Positions 1-12,049 of a stretch of 64,000 nt of DNA are shown here, piece after piece. Each line of letters opens with the position of its first letter. Position 1 is the first letter of the stretch. The stretch spans positions 30,189 through 94,188 of the forward strand of contig JAFYYI010000083.1 of assembly GCA_017557665.1 (NCBI GenBank), written 5' to 3'. Origin of the DNA: Muribaculaceae bacterium. Lineage in GTDB: Bacteria; Bacteroidota; Bacteroidia; Bacteroidales; Muribaculaceae. The notes below the pieces were generated by a model. The model did not search any database, was not told the DNA's origin, and worked only from the letters and a program-made list of their open reading frames with translations. The position numbers and the translations under genes were made by a program.

Positions 1-724
1 GTCGTTGCAGCAATACACGTTTGTCATGGCCCAAGTGATCAGCAACAGCATCGCCCAGCCCAACAACTACATCACCATCAACCGCGGATACAAAGACGGC
101 GTGAGCCCCGAGATGGGTGTCATCGACCAGAATGGCGTGGTGGGTATCGTCAACGTTGTGGGTCCGCACGCTTCGCGCGTCATCTCGCTGCTGAACCCTC
201 ACATGAGGCTCTCGTGCAAACTGCAGCACGGCGGCTTCTTCGGCAGCCTGGTATGGGACGGCAAGAGTCCGCGGTATGCTGTGCTCGAGGAGTTGCCCAA
301 GCACATCTCCTACCACAAGGGTGACACGATTGTCACCAGCGGCTACTCGGCCGTGTTCCCCGAGGGAATCATCGTGGGCACCATCGAGGGATTGGCACGT
401 GACATGAGCGAAAGCTTCGTGTCGCTGCGCATTAAACTGACGACCAACTTCAGCCAGCTGAGCAGCGTGCGTGTCATCACCAACAGCATGAAGGACCAGA
501 TTGATGCGCTCATCAGGGCAGAGCAAGGAATCGACACCGCAGCCAACATACAGACGCGGCCTGAACTCAAGCCCGAAATCGTTGACGTCATTCCCGGTCA
601 GGACAAACCCAAGAAGGCCGACAAATCAGGCAAGCCCGCAAAGCCCAGTCAACCCAAACAGACGGCACCCGTTCAGCAACCCGTTGAAGCCGTCAAACCC
701 GAATCATCAGAGGAACAGCCATGA
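1..724 (+). CDS. mreC: Rod shape-determining protein MreC, 3' part
   Basis: The reading frame is already open at the left edge, so the N-terminal membrane helix and coiled coil lie outside the window. What is visible is the periplasmic beta-rich core of MreC (for example NRGYKDGVSPEMGV and GVVGIVN near the start), followed by a Lys/Pro/Gln-rich tail of about 60 residues that is probably disordered. MreC links the MreB cytoskeleton to the elongasome and activates PBP2/RodA. Its TGA stop overlaps the mreD ATG (ATGA), which implies translational coupling. The order mreC-mreD-mrdA-rodA is the standard elongasome operon. Confidence 0.93.
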   Translation, partial: SLQQYTFVMAQVISNSIAQPNNYITINRGYKDGVSPEMGVIDQNGVVGIVNVVGPHASRVISLLNPHMRLSCKLQHGGFFGSLVWDGKSPRYAVLEELPKHISYHKGDTIVTSGYSAVFPEGIIVGTIEGLARDMSESFVSLRIKLTTNFSQLSSVRVITNSMKDQIDALIRAEQGIDTAANIQTRPELKPEIVDVIPGQDKPKKADKSGKPAKPSQPKQTAPVQQPVEAVKPESSEEQP

Positions 725-1239
725 CCAAGACCGTAATACAATTCATCGCTCTGTTTCTGGCCCTCGTGGTGGTGCAGCTGGTGTGCAACAAGATTGTGTT
801 GTTCAATGTCGCCATGCCCGTGGTGTTCATCTATCTGATTCTCAGGCTCCCCATCAACCTGCACGGCGGCTGGGTGTTGACCATCGCCTTTTTCTCGGGA
901 CTGATTATCGACATCTTCAACAACACGCCCGGCATGAACGCGCTGGCGTGCACCATTCTGGCTGCGGTGAGGCGTCCCGTCTTCAACGCCTATGTCTCGA
1001 CCGAGAAGGACAACAACCAGCCCATCCCGTCGGTCGACTCGATGGGTGTGGGTGACTACTTCAAGTATATGGCCACGCTGGTGACGCTGTATTGCACACT
1101 CATCTTCCTGATTCAGGCTTTCTCCTTGCACAATCTCGTGCTCACGCTGCTGCGCATCACCTGCAGCAGTGTGCTGTCGGTCATCATTATCTTTGGGTTA
1201 GACACACTAGTGAGCACTCGCCGTGAGAAAAGATTATAA
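721..1239 (+). CDS. mreD: Rod shape-determining protein MreD
   Basis: A 172-residue, very hydrophobic protein with about five predicted membrane helices. MreD is the inner-membrane partner of MreC in the elongasome. It starts at the ATG in the ATGA overlap with mreC and ends 17 bases inside the next gene. Sequence identity between MreD proteins is low, so the call rests on size, hydropathy and its position between mreC and the PBP2 gene. Confidence 0.88.
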   Translation: MTKTVIQFIALFLALVVVQLVCNKIVLFNVAMPVVFIYLILRLPINLHGGWVLTIAFFSGLIIDIFNNTPGMNALACTILAAVRRPVFNAYVSTEKDNNQPIPSVDSMGVGDYFKYMATLVTLYCTLIFLIQAFSLHNLVLTLLRITCSSVLSVIIIFGLDTLVSTRREKRL

Positions 1240-3148
1240 TCTCGAGAAACGCAAATTGGTCATCGGCGGCTTGATTGTGACAATCGTCATCATCTACATC
1301 ATCCGTCTGGTGCAGCTGCAGGTGCTGGACAGCACCTACAAGGCCCATGCCGACAGTAATGCGTTCATGGAGAAGGTTATCTATCCGTCTCGCGGTCTCA
1401 TCTATGACCGCAACGATTCACTGGTAGTCTATAACACGCCCGAGTATGACCTGGTGATGATTCCCAAGGACGTGTTGCCGTTTGACACCATAGACTTCTG
1501 CAACACGTTGCAAATCAGCCGCAAGGAGTTTGACCACCGCTTGGAAGAGATGAGAAAAGGCCGCAGCTACTCGGCCTTCACGCAGCAGGTGTTCATGAAC
1601 CACTTGACCCCCGAAGACTACGGACGGTTGCAGGAGAAACTTTACCGTTTCCCTGGTTTCTATGTGGTGCAGCGCATCCTCAGGAAGTATAACTATCCTG
1701 TCGCCGCTAACGTGCTGGGCGACATCCGCGAGGTCAATGCCCGCGACATCGAGAACGACGATTACTACCGTCCCGGCGACTACACGGGTGACTTGGGCAT
1801 CGAGAAGAGTTATGAGAAATGGCTGCGTGGCGTGAAAGGCAAGGAAATCCTCATCCGCGACGCTACAGGCAAAATCAAGGGGCATTATAATGACGGAGCC
1901 GACGATGTGGACCCCGTGGCGGGCAACAACCTCAAGTTGAGCATCGACATCGGCCTGCAGGCCTACGGTGAACTGCTCATGCAGGGCAAGGTGGGCGCTA
2001 TCGTCTGCATCGAACCTAAGACCGGTGAAATCCTCGCCCTGGTATCAAGTCCCAACTATGATCCATCGTTGCTGATGGGCAAAGAGCGCGGCAAGCACTA
2101 TAGCGAACTGTCCAACAACCGCCTAAAGCCTTTGTTTGACCGTTCCATCATGGCAGCCTACCCTCCCGGCTCCACCTTCAAGCCCTCACAGGGCCTGATA
2201 TTCCTTCAAGAGGGTATCATCACCACGAGCACGACTTATCCCTGTCATCGCGGTTACATCAATGCCGGACTGCGCGTGGGATGCCACGGCCATGCCGCTC
2301 CCATCGCTCTGAAACCCGCCCTGCAGACATCATGTAATTCCTACTTCTGCTGGGGTTTCAAGAACATGATGGACAAGCGGTCCCAATATGGCTCAACTGG
2401 CAAGGCGTTTGAGGTGTGGAAGAATCACATGGTGTCGATGGGTTACGGCTACAAGCTGGGCATTGATATGCCAGGCGAGAGCCGCGGCTTCATCCCCAAC
2501 ACCGCTTTCTATGACAAGATTCACGGCCAGGGCGGCTGGAGCGGACAGTCTATCATCAGTGATGCCATCGGTCAAGGCGAAATCCTTGCCACCCCGCTGC
2601 AAATCGCCAACTTGAGTGCCACCATCGCCAACCGCGGCTACTACATCACGCCTCACGTGGTGAAGAACATCGAGGGTGTCGGCATCCTCAAGAAGAGCCT
2701 TGAGCGTCACGACACCGACATCGACAAGATCTTCTATGACGACATCGTCCAGGGCATGCGCATGGCGGTGCTGGGCGGCACCTGCACCCGTGCCAACATC
2801 CCCGGCCTCGACGTGTGCGGCAAGACGGGTACAGCCCAGAACCCTCACGGTCGTGACCACTCGGTGTTCATGGGATTCGCTCCGATGGACAATCCTCAAA
2901 TCGCCATCTGTGTCTATGTCGAGAATGCCGGCTTTGGTGCTGCATTCGGTGTGCCCATCGGCGCACTGATGATTCAGCGTTACCTGCGCGGCGATTCTCC
3001 CGGCCTGCAAGCCCAGGGCCGGGCAATGGCAAGCCGCCACACCATCACGATACCCAAACCCACCAAGACTTCCGGCACCCAGGCCGACAACAATAAGACC
3101 ACCTCATCCAAACCCGCTTCTAAAGATGGAAACAAGAAATCAAGATGA
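1223..3148 (+). CDS. mrdA: Penicillin-binding protein 2 (elongasome transpeptidase)
   Basis: A 641-residue class B penicillin-binding protein that cross-links peptidoglycan during lateral wall growth. It has one N-terminal membrane helix (about residues 12-30), a pedestal/dimerisation region, and a transpeptidase domain with all three motifs: STFK with nucleophile Ser317, SCN near Ser370, and KTG at Lys534. The C-terminal 40 residues are a Lys/Thr/Ser-rich tail. The start is GTG at 1223 inside the end of mreD, since the helix needs to begin there. The gene overlaps rodA by 23 bases, consistent with coupled synthesis of the PBP2-RodA pair. Confidence 0.95.
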   Translation: MRKDYNLEKRKLVIGGLIVTIVIIYIIRLVQLQVLDSTYKAHADSNAFMEKVIYPSRGLIYDRNDSLVVYNTPEYDLVMIPKDVLPFDTIDFCNTLQISRKEFDHRLEEMRKGRSYSAFTQQVFMNHLTPEDYGRLQEKLYRFPGFYVVQRILRKYNYPVAANVLGDIREVNARDIENDDYYRPGDYTGDLGIEKSYEKWLRGVKGKEILIRDATGKIKGHYNDGADDVDPVAGNNLKLSIDIGLQAYGELLMQGKVGAIVCIEPKTGEILALVSSPNYDPSLLMGKERGKHYSELSNNRLKPLFDRSIMAAYPPGSTFKPSQGLIFLQEGIITTSTTYPCHRGYINAGLRVGCHGHAAPIALKPALQTSCNSYFCWGFKNMMDKRSQYGSTGKAFEVWKNHMVSMGYGYKLGIDMPGESRGFIPNTAFYDKIHGQGGWSGQSIISDAIGQGEILATPLQIANLSATIANRGYYITPHVVKNIEGVGILKKSLERHDTDIDKIFYDDIVQGMRMAVLGGTCTRANIPGLDVCGKTGTAQNPHGRDHSVFMGFAPMDNPQIAICVYVENAGFGAAFGVPIGALMIQRYLRGDSPGLQAQGRAMASRHTITIPKPTKTSGTQADNNKTTSSKPASKDGNKKSR

Positions 3149-4595
3149 GAATACCAACCTGTTGAGGTCGGTGGACTGGTTTACCATCGTCCTCTACGTC
3201 ATCATGGTCGTGGCAGGAGCGGTGAGCATCTATGCCGCCACCTACGACTATGACAAGGCCAGCATGTTCGACCTGAGTGAGTTCTCGGGCAAGCAGTTCA
3301 TGTGGGCGGTACTCTCACTGTTCATCGGTTTCTCGTTGCTGCTCATCGACAGGCGCATCTATGAAGCCTATGCCTATCCCATCTACGGATTCCTGATAAT
3401 ACTGCTGATAGTCACCAGTTTTATTGCTCCCGACATCAAGGGCTCACGTTCTTGGCTGGTCTTCGGAGCGGTCAGCCTGCAGCCGGCCGAGTTTGCCAAG
3501 ACAGCGACAGCTCTGGCGTTGGCTAAACTGTTCAGCACCTACGGTTTCTCGCTCAATGGCTGGCGCAACTATGCCATTGCCATTGCCATCATCGTGATGC
3601 CCATCCTGTGCATCATTCTGGAGCGAGAAACAGGCACAGCGCTGGTCTACACGTCACTCATCTTTGTGCTCTACCGCGAAGGCATGTCAGGCTTCGTGCT
3701 CTTTGCCGCATTGATGGCGGTGGTCTATTTTGTCGTGGTATTGAAATTTGCTGCCACCATCGTCATGGGCATCCCACTGGGCATGTTCATCGCGTTTATC
3801 ATGGTGATGGCGCTCATCGTGGCCATGCTGCTCATCTACTGCCGCTCATGGATACTGGGACGCAATGTGTTGCTGGGCTACCTGGCGGCAGGAGCTGTCG
3901 TTGGCGGCTTGGCTCTTGCAGGCGTCCACATCAACGGCTATGCCTTTTTCCTGCCGGTGATCATCCTGTCGCTGCTCTACCTGCTTTACGGCATGCTGCA
4001 CGACGACTTGAAGAAGGTGTTGATTACCGTCTGCTTTGCTGCCGCTTCGCTCATTTTCATGTTCACTGTCAGCTTTGCCTTCAACAACGTGCTGGAGAAG
4101 CATCAACAGACGCGCATCAAGGTCACCCTGGGCATAGCAGATGATCCTCGAGGCGCGGGCTACAATGTCAACCAGAGCAAGATTGCCATCGGCAGTGGCG
4201 GCATCACGGGCAAGGGCTTCCTGCAAGGCACACAGACCAAGCTGAAGTATGTCCCGGAACAGCACACCGACTTCATCTACTGCACCATCGGCGAGGAACA
4301 AGGCTTCATCGGCAGCGTGGCCGTGCTTGTGCTCTTCCTGGCATTAATCCTGCGCATCATCACGCTGGGTGAACGCAACCACTCGACCTTCACAAGAGTC
4401 TATGCCTACTGTGTCGCGTCCTACCTCATCTTCCACCTCACCATCAACATCGGCATGGTCATCGGCCTGTGTCCCGTTATCGGCATCCCGTTGCCGTTCT
4501 ACAGCTACGGCGGCTCCTCGTTGTGGGGCTTCACCATCCTGCTGTTCATCCTCCTGCGCCTCGACGCCGACCGCGGCAACTACGGCTCCTGGTAA
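3126..4595 (+). CDS. rodA: Peptidoglycan glycosyltransferase RodA
   Basis: A 489-residue SEDS-family polytopic membrane protein that polymerises lipid II into glycan strands with PBP2. The conserved SEDS segments are visible: the EQHTDFI motif with its catalytic-region aspartate, and the PLPFYSYGG motif near the C-terminus. It is longer than the enterobacterial protein (about 370 residues) because of extra hydrophobic segments in the middle, which is usual for Bacteroidota. It is the last gene of the elongasome operon. A 7-bp stem (4596-4602 with 4606-4612) follows the stop but has no T tract. Confidence 0.95.
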   Translation: METRNQDENTNLLRSVDWFTIVLYVIMVVAGAVSIYAATYDYDKASMFDLSEFSGKQFMWAVLSLFIGFSLLLIDRRIYEAYAYPIYGFLIILLIVTSFIAPDIKGSRSWLVFGAVSLQPAEFAKTATALALAKLFSTYGFSLNGWRNYAIAIAIIVMPILCIILERETGTALVYTSLIFVLYREGMSGFVLFAALMAVVYFVVVLKFAATIVMGIPLGMFIAFIMVMALIVAMLLIYCRSWILGRNVLLGYLAAGAVVGGLALAGVHINGYAFFLPVIILSLLYLLYGMLHDDLKKVLITVCFAAASLIFMFTVSFAFNNVLEKHQQTRIKVTLGIADDPRGAGYNVNQSKIAIGSGGITGKGFLQGTQTKLKYVPEQHTDFIYCTIGEEQGFIGSVAVLVLFLALILRIITLGERNHSTFTRVYAYCVASYLIFHLTINIGMVIGLCPVIGIPLPFYSYGGSSLWGFTILLFILLRLDADRGNYGSW

Positions 4596-4710
4596 ATTGC
4601 CGTTTCGGCAATGATAGGCCCAAAAACTATTGTTGCCACAATGTAATATGAGAAGGCATCTTGACGTTTTATATATTGGCACTATTCTTGCTTTATATAT
4701 AAATGTGTAA

Positions 4711-5955
4711 ATGCAACGATTGTTGACGAAATACTATGTGACGGTGTTGTGTGCCCTGTGTGCAACGGGTACACTTGAAGCTGTGCCCCAGCTCCCCCTC
4801 TCCAAACCTGTTTCAACCCAGGAGGAGCAACCGGAGGACTCTGTGCGCGTGAGCCTCGTCACATTTTACCCTGGCAGCGAGCCACATAACATCTGGGGGC
4901 ACAGCGAGATACGTGTCCAGCAAGGGACTACCGACCTGTACTTCAACTACGGTGTATTTGATTTTCAGGCACCTGCGTTCATGTGGCGCTTCATGCTGGG
5001 TGAGACCGATTATATGTGCCAACCAGTCCCGAGAGCCTTCGCCACCCTCGGCATGGAGGAGCGGCGCATGGTCGAGCAGGAACTTAACCTGCCCCAGGAC
5101 CGTGCCATTGCCGTGCGCGATTTCCTGTGGAACAACGCCCAGCCCGAAAACCGCTTTTATCGCTATAAATTCCTGAGCGACAACTGCTCTACCCGTCCTC
5201 GCGACATCATTGAGATGGCCGCAGGCGACGGGCTGCAATATCCCGCGATGGGCGACACTACTGTCACCTATCGTGACATTTTGGCACACTACTGCCGCAA
5301 TTACGCCTGGGAGCGCTTCGGCATCGACCTGGTCTTGGGTTGGGATGTGGACACCGTGCTTGACCAGCGCGCCACCATGTTCATCCCCATGCTTCTCATG
5401 GATGCTGTGGCCGACGCCACAATCAAGACCGATAGCGTGACCTTGCCGTTGGTAAAAGCGACCACCATTCCAATCGACAAGAGCACCGAGGGCAACGTCA
5501 GGCCGCCCACGCCGTGGTACCTCTCCCCCATCACCGTGGCCATCTTGGTGCTGGCGCTGACACTGGCCGTGAGTTGCCGTGACTGGCGCAGACGCAAGGT
5601 TTCGCGTTGGTTCGACACCATCTTGTTCACCGCTGGTGGACTGGCAGGTTGCATCCTGTTTTTCCTGATTTTCTTCTCGACACATGAGGCCACCTCGCCC
5701 AACATCAACATCGTGTGGTTGCACCCCTTGTTGCTGTTGCTCGCCGTGTTGCCCTGGTTCAAAAAGACCCGTGGCGCTGCCCGTTGGCTCCACGCTTTAA
5801 ATGCCCTGGTCGTTGCCCTGCTCATGCTGGCATGGCCCTGGCAGCCCCAAGTGGGCAATATCGCCTTCTTCCCGCTGATGACGGCACTGGTGACACGCTC
5901 GTTGACCAACGTGTGGCTCACCAGCCAGACGACTCGCGGCCCCACCCGGCGCTAA
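4711..5955 (+). CDS. DUF4105 / Lnb-like membrane protein (putative lipoprotein N-acyltransferase)
   Basis: 414 residues: a signal peptide, a periplasmic DUF4105 domain (about residues 45-250), then four to five membrane helices. Family hallmarks seen are HNIWGHSEIRV, the YFNYGVFDF segment and FLSDNCSTRPRD with a conserved Cys. DUF4105 proteins of Bacteroides were shown to include Lnb, which N-acylates lipoproteins in place of Lnt. That this copy has the activity is inference; paralogues of unknown role also exist. It lies between rodA and secA, on the same strand, probably with its own promoter in the 115-bp gap. Confidence 0.72.
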   Translation: MQRLLTKYYVTVLCALCATGTLEAVPQLPLSKPVSTQEEQPEDSVRVSLVTFYPGSEPHNIWGHSEIRVQQGTTDLYFNYGVFDFQAPAFMWRFMLGETDYMCQPVPRAFATLGMEERRMVEQELNLPQDRAIAVRDFLWNNAQPENRFYRYKFLSDNCSTRPRDIIEMAAGDGLQYPAMGDTTVTYRDILAHYCRNYAWERFGIDLVLGWDVDTVLDQRATMFIPMLLMDAVADATIKTDSVTLPLVKATTIPIDKSTEGNVRPPTPWYLSPITVAILVLALTLAVSCRDWRRRKVSRWFDTILFTAGGLAGCILFFLIFFSTHEATSPNINIVWLHPLLLLLAVLPWFKKTRGAARWLHALNALVVALLMLAWPWQPQVGNIAFFPLMTALVTRSLTNVWLTSQTTRGPTRR

Positions 5956-5983
5956 TGAGGAGTCCAGAGTTCGGGGTCAATGC

Positions 5984-6046
5984 TCTTCGAGTCCTTAAAG
6001 ACCTTAGAGACTTTAAAGACCTTAAACTCCCTATAGACCCTAACAG
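5984..6046. repeat. Degenerate 9-bp direct-repeat array (unit CCTTAAAGA)
   Basis: Seven consecutive nonamers in perfect 9-bp register: TCTTCGAGT, CCTTAAAGA, CCTTAGAGA, CTTTAAAGA, CCTTAAACT, CCCTATAGA, CCCTAACAG. It lies in the spacer between the DUF4105 gene and the secA promoter and does not continue either reading frame. It is one of about a dozen such arrays in the window. Confidence 0.75.
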
Positions 6047-6079
6047 CAAAAAGCCACACTAGAGCATTTTGTAGCCTCT

Positions 6080-6115
6080 TTTTGGCTGATAATCGGCTAA
6101 AAAGGTGTACCTTTG
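6080..6115 (+). promoter_or_regulatory. Bacteroidota-type promoter of secA
   Basis: The -7 word TACCTTTG is at 6108-6115, with a TTTTTGG block about 22-25 bases upstream serving as the -33 element. The expected transcript would start near 6120 and give a 5' leader of about 45 bases. Confidence 0.65.
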
Positions 6116-6165
6116 CCGTTTAGATTACAACAAAACATAAATACATACTACAACAAACCAAGAAA

Positions 6166-9501
<3,336 letters not shown>

Positions 9502-9521
9502 CCCTGCTGACAATTACAATT

Positions 9522-9551
9522 CACGCCAGCCTCCACATGGGGGCTGGCGTG
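9522..9551 (+). terminator. Hairpin after secA
   Basis: A perfect 10-bp stem (9522-9531 with 9542-9551) with a 10-base loop, 20 bases after the secA stop. Only a weak T-rich tail follows (ATTGCTTTAA), so it may protect the 3' end as much as terminate. Confidence 0.55.
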
Positions 9552-9564
9552 ATTGCTTTAACTG

Positions 9565-9600
9565 GATTATCTAGAATATCTAGAGTATCTAGATTATCTG
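9565..9600. repeat. 9-bp direct-repeat array (unit GATTATCTA)
   Basis: Four nonamers in register: GATTATCTA, GAATATCTA, GAGTATCTA, GATTATCTG, giving overlapping TCTAGA sites. It lies between the secA hairpin and the convergent gene ending at 9607. A related word recurs after the dehydrogenase gene at 50960-50995. Confidence 0.75.
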
Positions 9601-9606
9601 ATCTGA

Positions 9607-10353
9607 TCAGGGCAATTCATCGTCGATGATGAGACGGAGCCACTGGGCTGTGGTCAAGGGGATGGGGCCCGCAGGCTCGGTGGACATCAGGTGTTCATTG
9701 AGTTCCAGCAACAGGGGGCGGGCGTCACTCTCCCCTGCCCGCTCGATGATGGCATGAGCTTGGGGCATGGCGCGCTCCATTACGGCCAATGACGAGGGAC
9801 GCAACAGGAAACTGCGCCAGTAAAGCCAATAGGCGTAGTCATAGATGCGCTGGGCATCCTCGGGGTTGTCCAAGTCCACCTCGCTGGCAATACAGAACTG
9901 GCGCGGCACAGGAGCCTGTTCATACTCCTTGTCAAGCAGCATGAAGAACGCTGTGGCCAGCGCTTCAAGGGCGGTATCATGCGGGTCAAGGGCGTCGGCT
10001 GCTTGCTCACCGGCGATGGTCCACCACATCACATAACGGACATCGTCGCGGTTCAACTCGTAGTCCACATAATCCTCACTGCAATCATAGTGAGGCAACG
10101 GAACGCCATGGCGCTCGGTGTGCAGCCGCGTGAACGAACGCCACACGCCGCCGTCGGCCACCACATCCTGATAATAGCCCGTCACGGCAAGCACAACATC
10201 AAGGCGCACGCTATCGTCCAATTCACGCAACCACGGTGATTCATCCCACAACTTGGCCAGCCGCAGGGCGATCCACAGGTAAAACTGGTCGGTCTCGGTC
10301 ACCTTGGGATTGGCAGGCTGCCGCTCCATATAATCTTTTACACTGATTTTCAT
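9607..10353 (-). CDS. Uncharacterised protein, DUF3843-like
   Basis: About 248 residues, soluble, acidic and rich in Trp and Tyr, with no signal peptide or membrane helix. The start is taken at the ATG giving MKISVKDYM; an in-frame TTG 30 bases upstream is less likely. The pattern resembles the DUF3843 family of Bacteroidales (an N-terminal segment followed by VTGYYQDVVADGGVW and DDVRYVMWW), but I am not certain of this. No catalytic motif is recognisable and the function is unknown. It is transcribed away from tRNA-Thr, behind that tRNA's terminator, so it must have its own promoter or rely on read-through. Confidence 0.7.
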   Translation of the reverse strand: MKISVKDYMERQPANPKVTETDQFYLWIALRLAKLWDESPWLRELDDSVRLDVVLAVTGYYQDVVADGGVWRSFTRLHTERHGVPLPHYDCSEDYVDYELNRDDVRYVMWWTIAGEQAADALDPHDTALEALATAFFMLLDKEYEQAPVPRQFCIASEVDLDNPEDAQRIYDYAYWLYWRSFLLRPSSLAVMERAMPQAHAIIERAGESDARPLLLELNEHLMSTEPAGPIPLTTAQWLRLIIDDELP

Positions 10354-10381
10354 CTCAGAAACAGATTTTGGTTTATCCAAC

Positions 10382-10426
10382 AAAAAAACGGGGAAATACC
10401 ATCGTGCGACAGTTGTTTCCCCGTTT
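10382..10426 (-). terminator. Rho-independent terminator of tRNA-Thr
   Basis: An 11-bp stem (10386-10396 with 10416-10426: AAACGGGGAAA / TTTCCCCGTTT). On the minus strand it is followed by a run of seven T (10382-10388), directly after the tRNA 3' end. Confidence 0.88.
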
Positions 10427-10431
10427 AGCGG

Positions 10432-10504
10432 AGCCGCGAGCGGGACTCGAACCCGCGACCTTTTCGTTACGAATGAAATGCTCTACCGACTGAGCTATTG
10501 CGGC
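10432..10504 (-). tRNA. tRNA-Thr (anticodon CGT)
   Basis: A 73-nt cloverleaf read on the minus strand: acceptor GCCGCAA / TCGCGGC, D stem GCTC/GAGC, anticodon loop TTCGTAA, T arm GCGGG-TTCGAGT-CCCGC; CCA is not encoded. Two stem positions are mismatched: A6-C67 in the acceptor and A31-C39 closing the anticodon loop. It has a promoter upstream and a strong terminator, so it is probably transcribed. Its codon ACG could also be read by a tRNA-Thr(TGT) elsewhere. Confidence 0.9.
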
Positions 10505-10536
10505 TTGGTGCACTGCGATGTTTTGCAATGCGGATG

Positions 10537-10544
10537 CAAAGGTA
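10537..10544 (-). promoter_or_regulatory. Promoter (-7 word) of tRNA-Thr
   Basis: TACCTTTG on the minus strand, 33 bases upstream of the tRNA 5' end. Confidence 0.65.
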
Positions 10545-10570
10545 GCACTATTTTTTTAATCTCACAAACT

Positions 10571-11989
10571 TTACTCGACAATTTGTTTGCTGTAGGTAAT
10601 CTGTATCTTCGCCTTATCCAGCAACAAGCAGACTATCGCCGGGCGTGATACCATTGGCGAAATCTTCGTCATAATCGACGATTCAGAGTTATAGTAATAG
10701 TAGCTATAGGATTGAGGATACACATAGTTGGTCACATCCACCGGTGTGATGGTGAAGTTGAAGTCATCCTCGGTGGCAACTCCGCCCTGGTTTTCGAGAA
10801 TGTTCAAGACATAATTGCGCAAGCCTGTGAAAGTATAGGATTTGCTCCACTTGTTATAGATGGCATAGAAGGAGTCCTTGTTGTTGGCAAGGCTGTCACC
10901 ATTGATAAAGGTGTCCTTCTTGGAGGTCTTGACCATGAGCAGATAGGTGGGCGGCTGGATGTCATACTCGGTTGCCGGCACAGTGACAGGCAACTCCAGA
11001 GATAAAGAGTTGATGATAGCCTGGTTGTTGCCTACATTAGCCTTGTAGCTGTCGATAATATCCTGAACAGGGAAACGCACCTGCACCTCATACCCGGCCG
11101 GAGCTGCGATAACCGCCTCGCCACGGTCGACCATCGCTGTGATGGCATCATCGATGTCAAAGTGGATGATATTGTCGGAAATCACCTCGGGCGTGGAAGC
11201 CAGGTAAGTCTGGTTGTGAGCTGAGTCCACCTGGGCGGTGTCACCCAGCAACACATGCTTGTGATAATACACGTCCAGCTCGGTGGCCTTGATATTCATC
11301 ACATGGCCACTGCCGTAGCTGTTGGTGATATAGATGCCAGGGAAAACATCGGCAAATGCCTTGGGGCTGGCAAACTTCTCGGGATGGCTTTTGTAAGTAT
11401 TGAACAGTTCACGGGCGAGTGACGTGGGCATCGGTATCGACAACACGCGGGTGGAATCGATCTGGAGCGAGCCTATCGCATAGGACTGACTCACCTCGAG
11501 CCACCCCGACTGGGGCGAATAGGATTCCGATGCCAGCAAGTCGTTGCTGTCATAGTAGCCCGTGGGGTCAAAGTCACTGAAGATGGGATTGGGCAAAGCC
11601 TTGTTCAGACGGTACACTTCCAGTCGCATGGGAGCACGCGCGTCACCGGTAAACCCATCGTGGACGGGCAAACGCAGCTTGAGTCGGCAAGAATCAATCC
11701 ACTCTGACTTAATGCCAGTGGTATCAATATTGGCAGCGGGCATCCACATCGTCACCGCTGAGGCCGACAAGCGGCCAAAGCCATCGGAGGCGAGCAAACC
11801 CAGCATTTTGGTGGGGGTGCGCATCTGCACCCTGTCATTTCTCACCGACTGACCGGTGATGACAAAAGAAGAATCCTCGATAATCGACGACACACTGTCG
11901 GTAATAGAGAGACCGATTGTCTCGTCGGTGCATGCGTACAGGCCAAGCAGCACAGCCGCTGCCAGTATCACATTAAAAAAATGTTTCAT
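10571..11989 (-). CDS. DUF4270 outer-membrane lipoprotein
   Basis: 472 residues with a lipoprotein signal peptide ending LLGLYAC (Cys20), then a beta-rich domain matching the DUF4270 family (the segment MRTPTKMLGLLASDGFGRL is characteristic). The role of DUF4270 is unknown. In Bacteroidales it is regularly found next to the GlgA-like gene, as here (61 bases downstream of it on the same strand), so the pair is probably one transcript. Multiple Tyr residues near the C-terminus (SYSYYYYNSESS) are notable. Surface location is inferred from the signal only. Confidence 0.82.
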   Translation of the reverse strand: MKHFFNVILAAAVLLGLYACTDETIGLSITDSVSSIIEDSSFVITGQSVRNDRVQMRTPTKMLGLLASDGFGRLSASAVTMWMPAANIDTTGIKSEWIDSCRLKLRLPVHDGFTGDARAPMRLEVYRLNKALPNPIFSDFDPTGYYDSNDLLASESYSPQSGWLEVSQSYAIGSLQIDSTRVLSIPMPTSLARELFNTYKSHPEKFASPKAFADVFPGIYITNSYGSGHVMNIKATELDVYYHKHVLLGDTAQVDSAHNQTYLASTPEVISDNIIHFDIDDAITAMVDRGEAVIAAPAGYEVQVRFPVQDIIDSYKANVGNNQAIINSLSLELPVTVPATEYDIQPPTYLLMVKTSKKDTFINGDSLANNKDSFYAIYNKWSKSYTFTGLRNYVLNILENQGGVATEDDFNFTITPVDVTNYVYPQSYSYYYYNSESSIMTKISPMVSRPAIVCLLLDKAKIQITYSKQIVE

Positions 11990-12049
11990 ATTCCCGAAAT
12001 GAAAAACAACAATTTAAGAATATAGAAAAGGGAGCAAAACGTCACGTGG

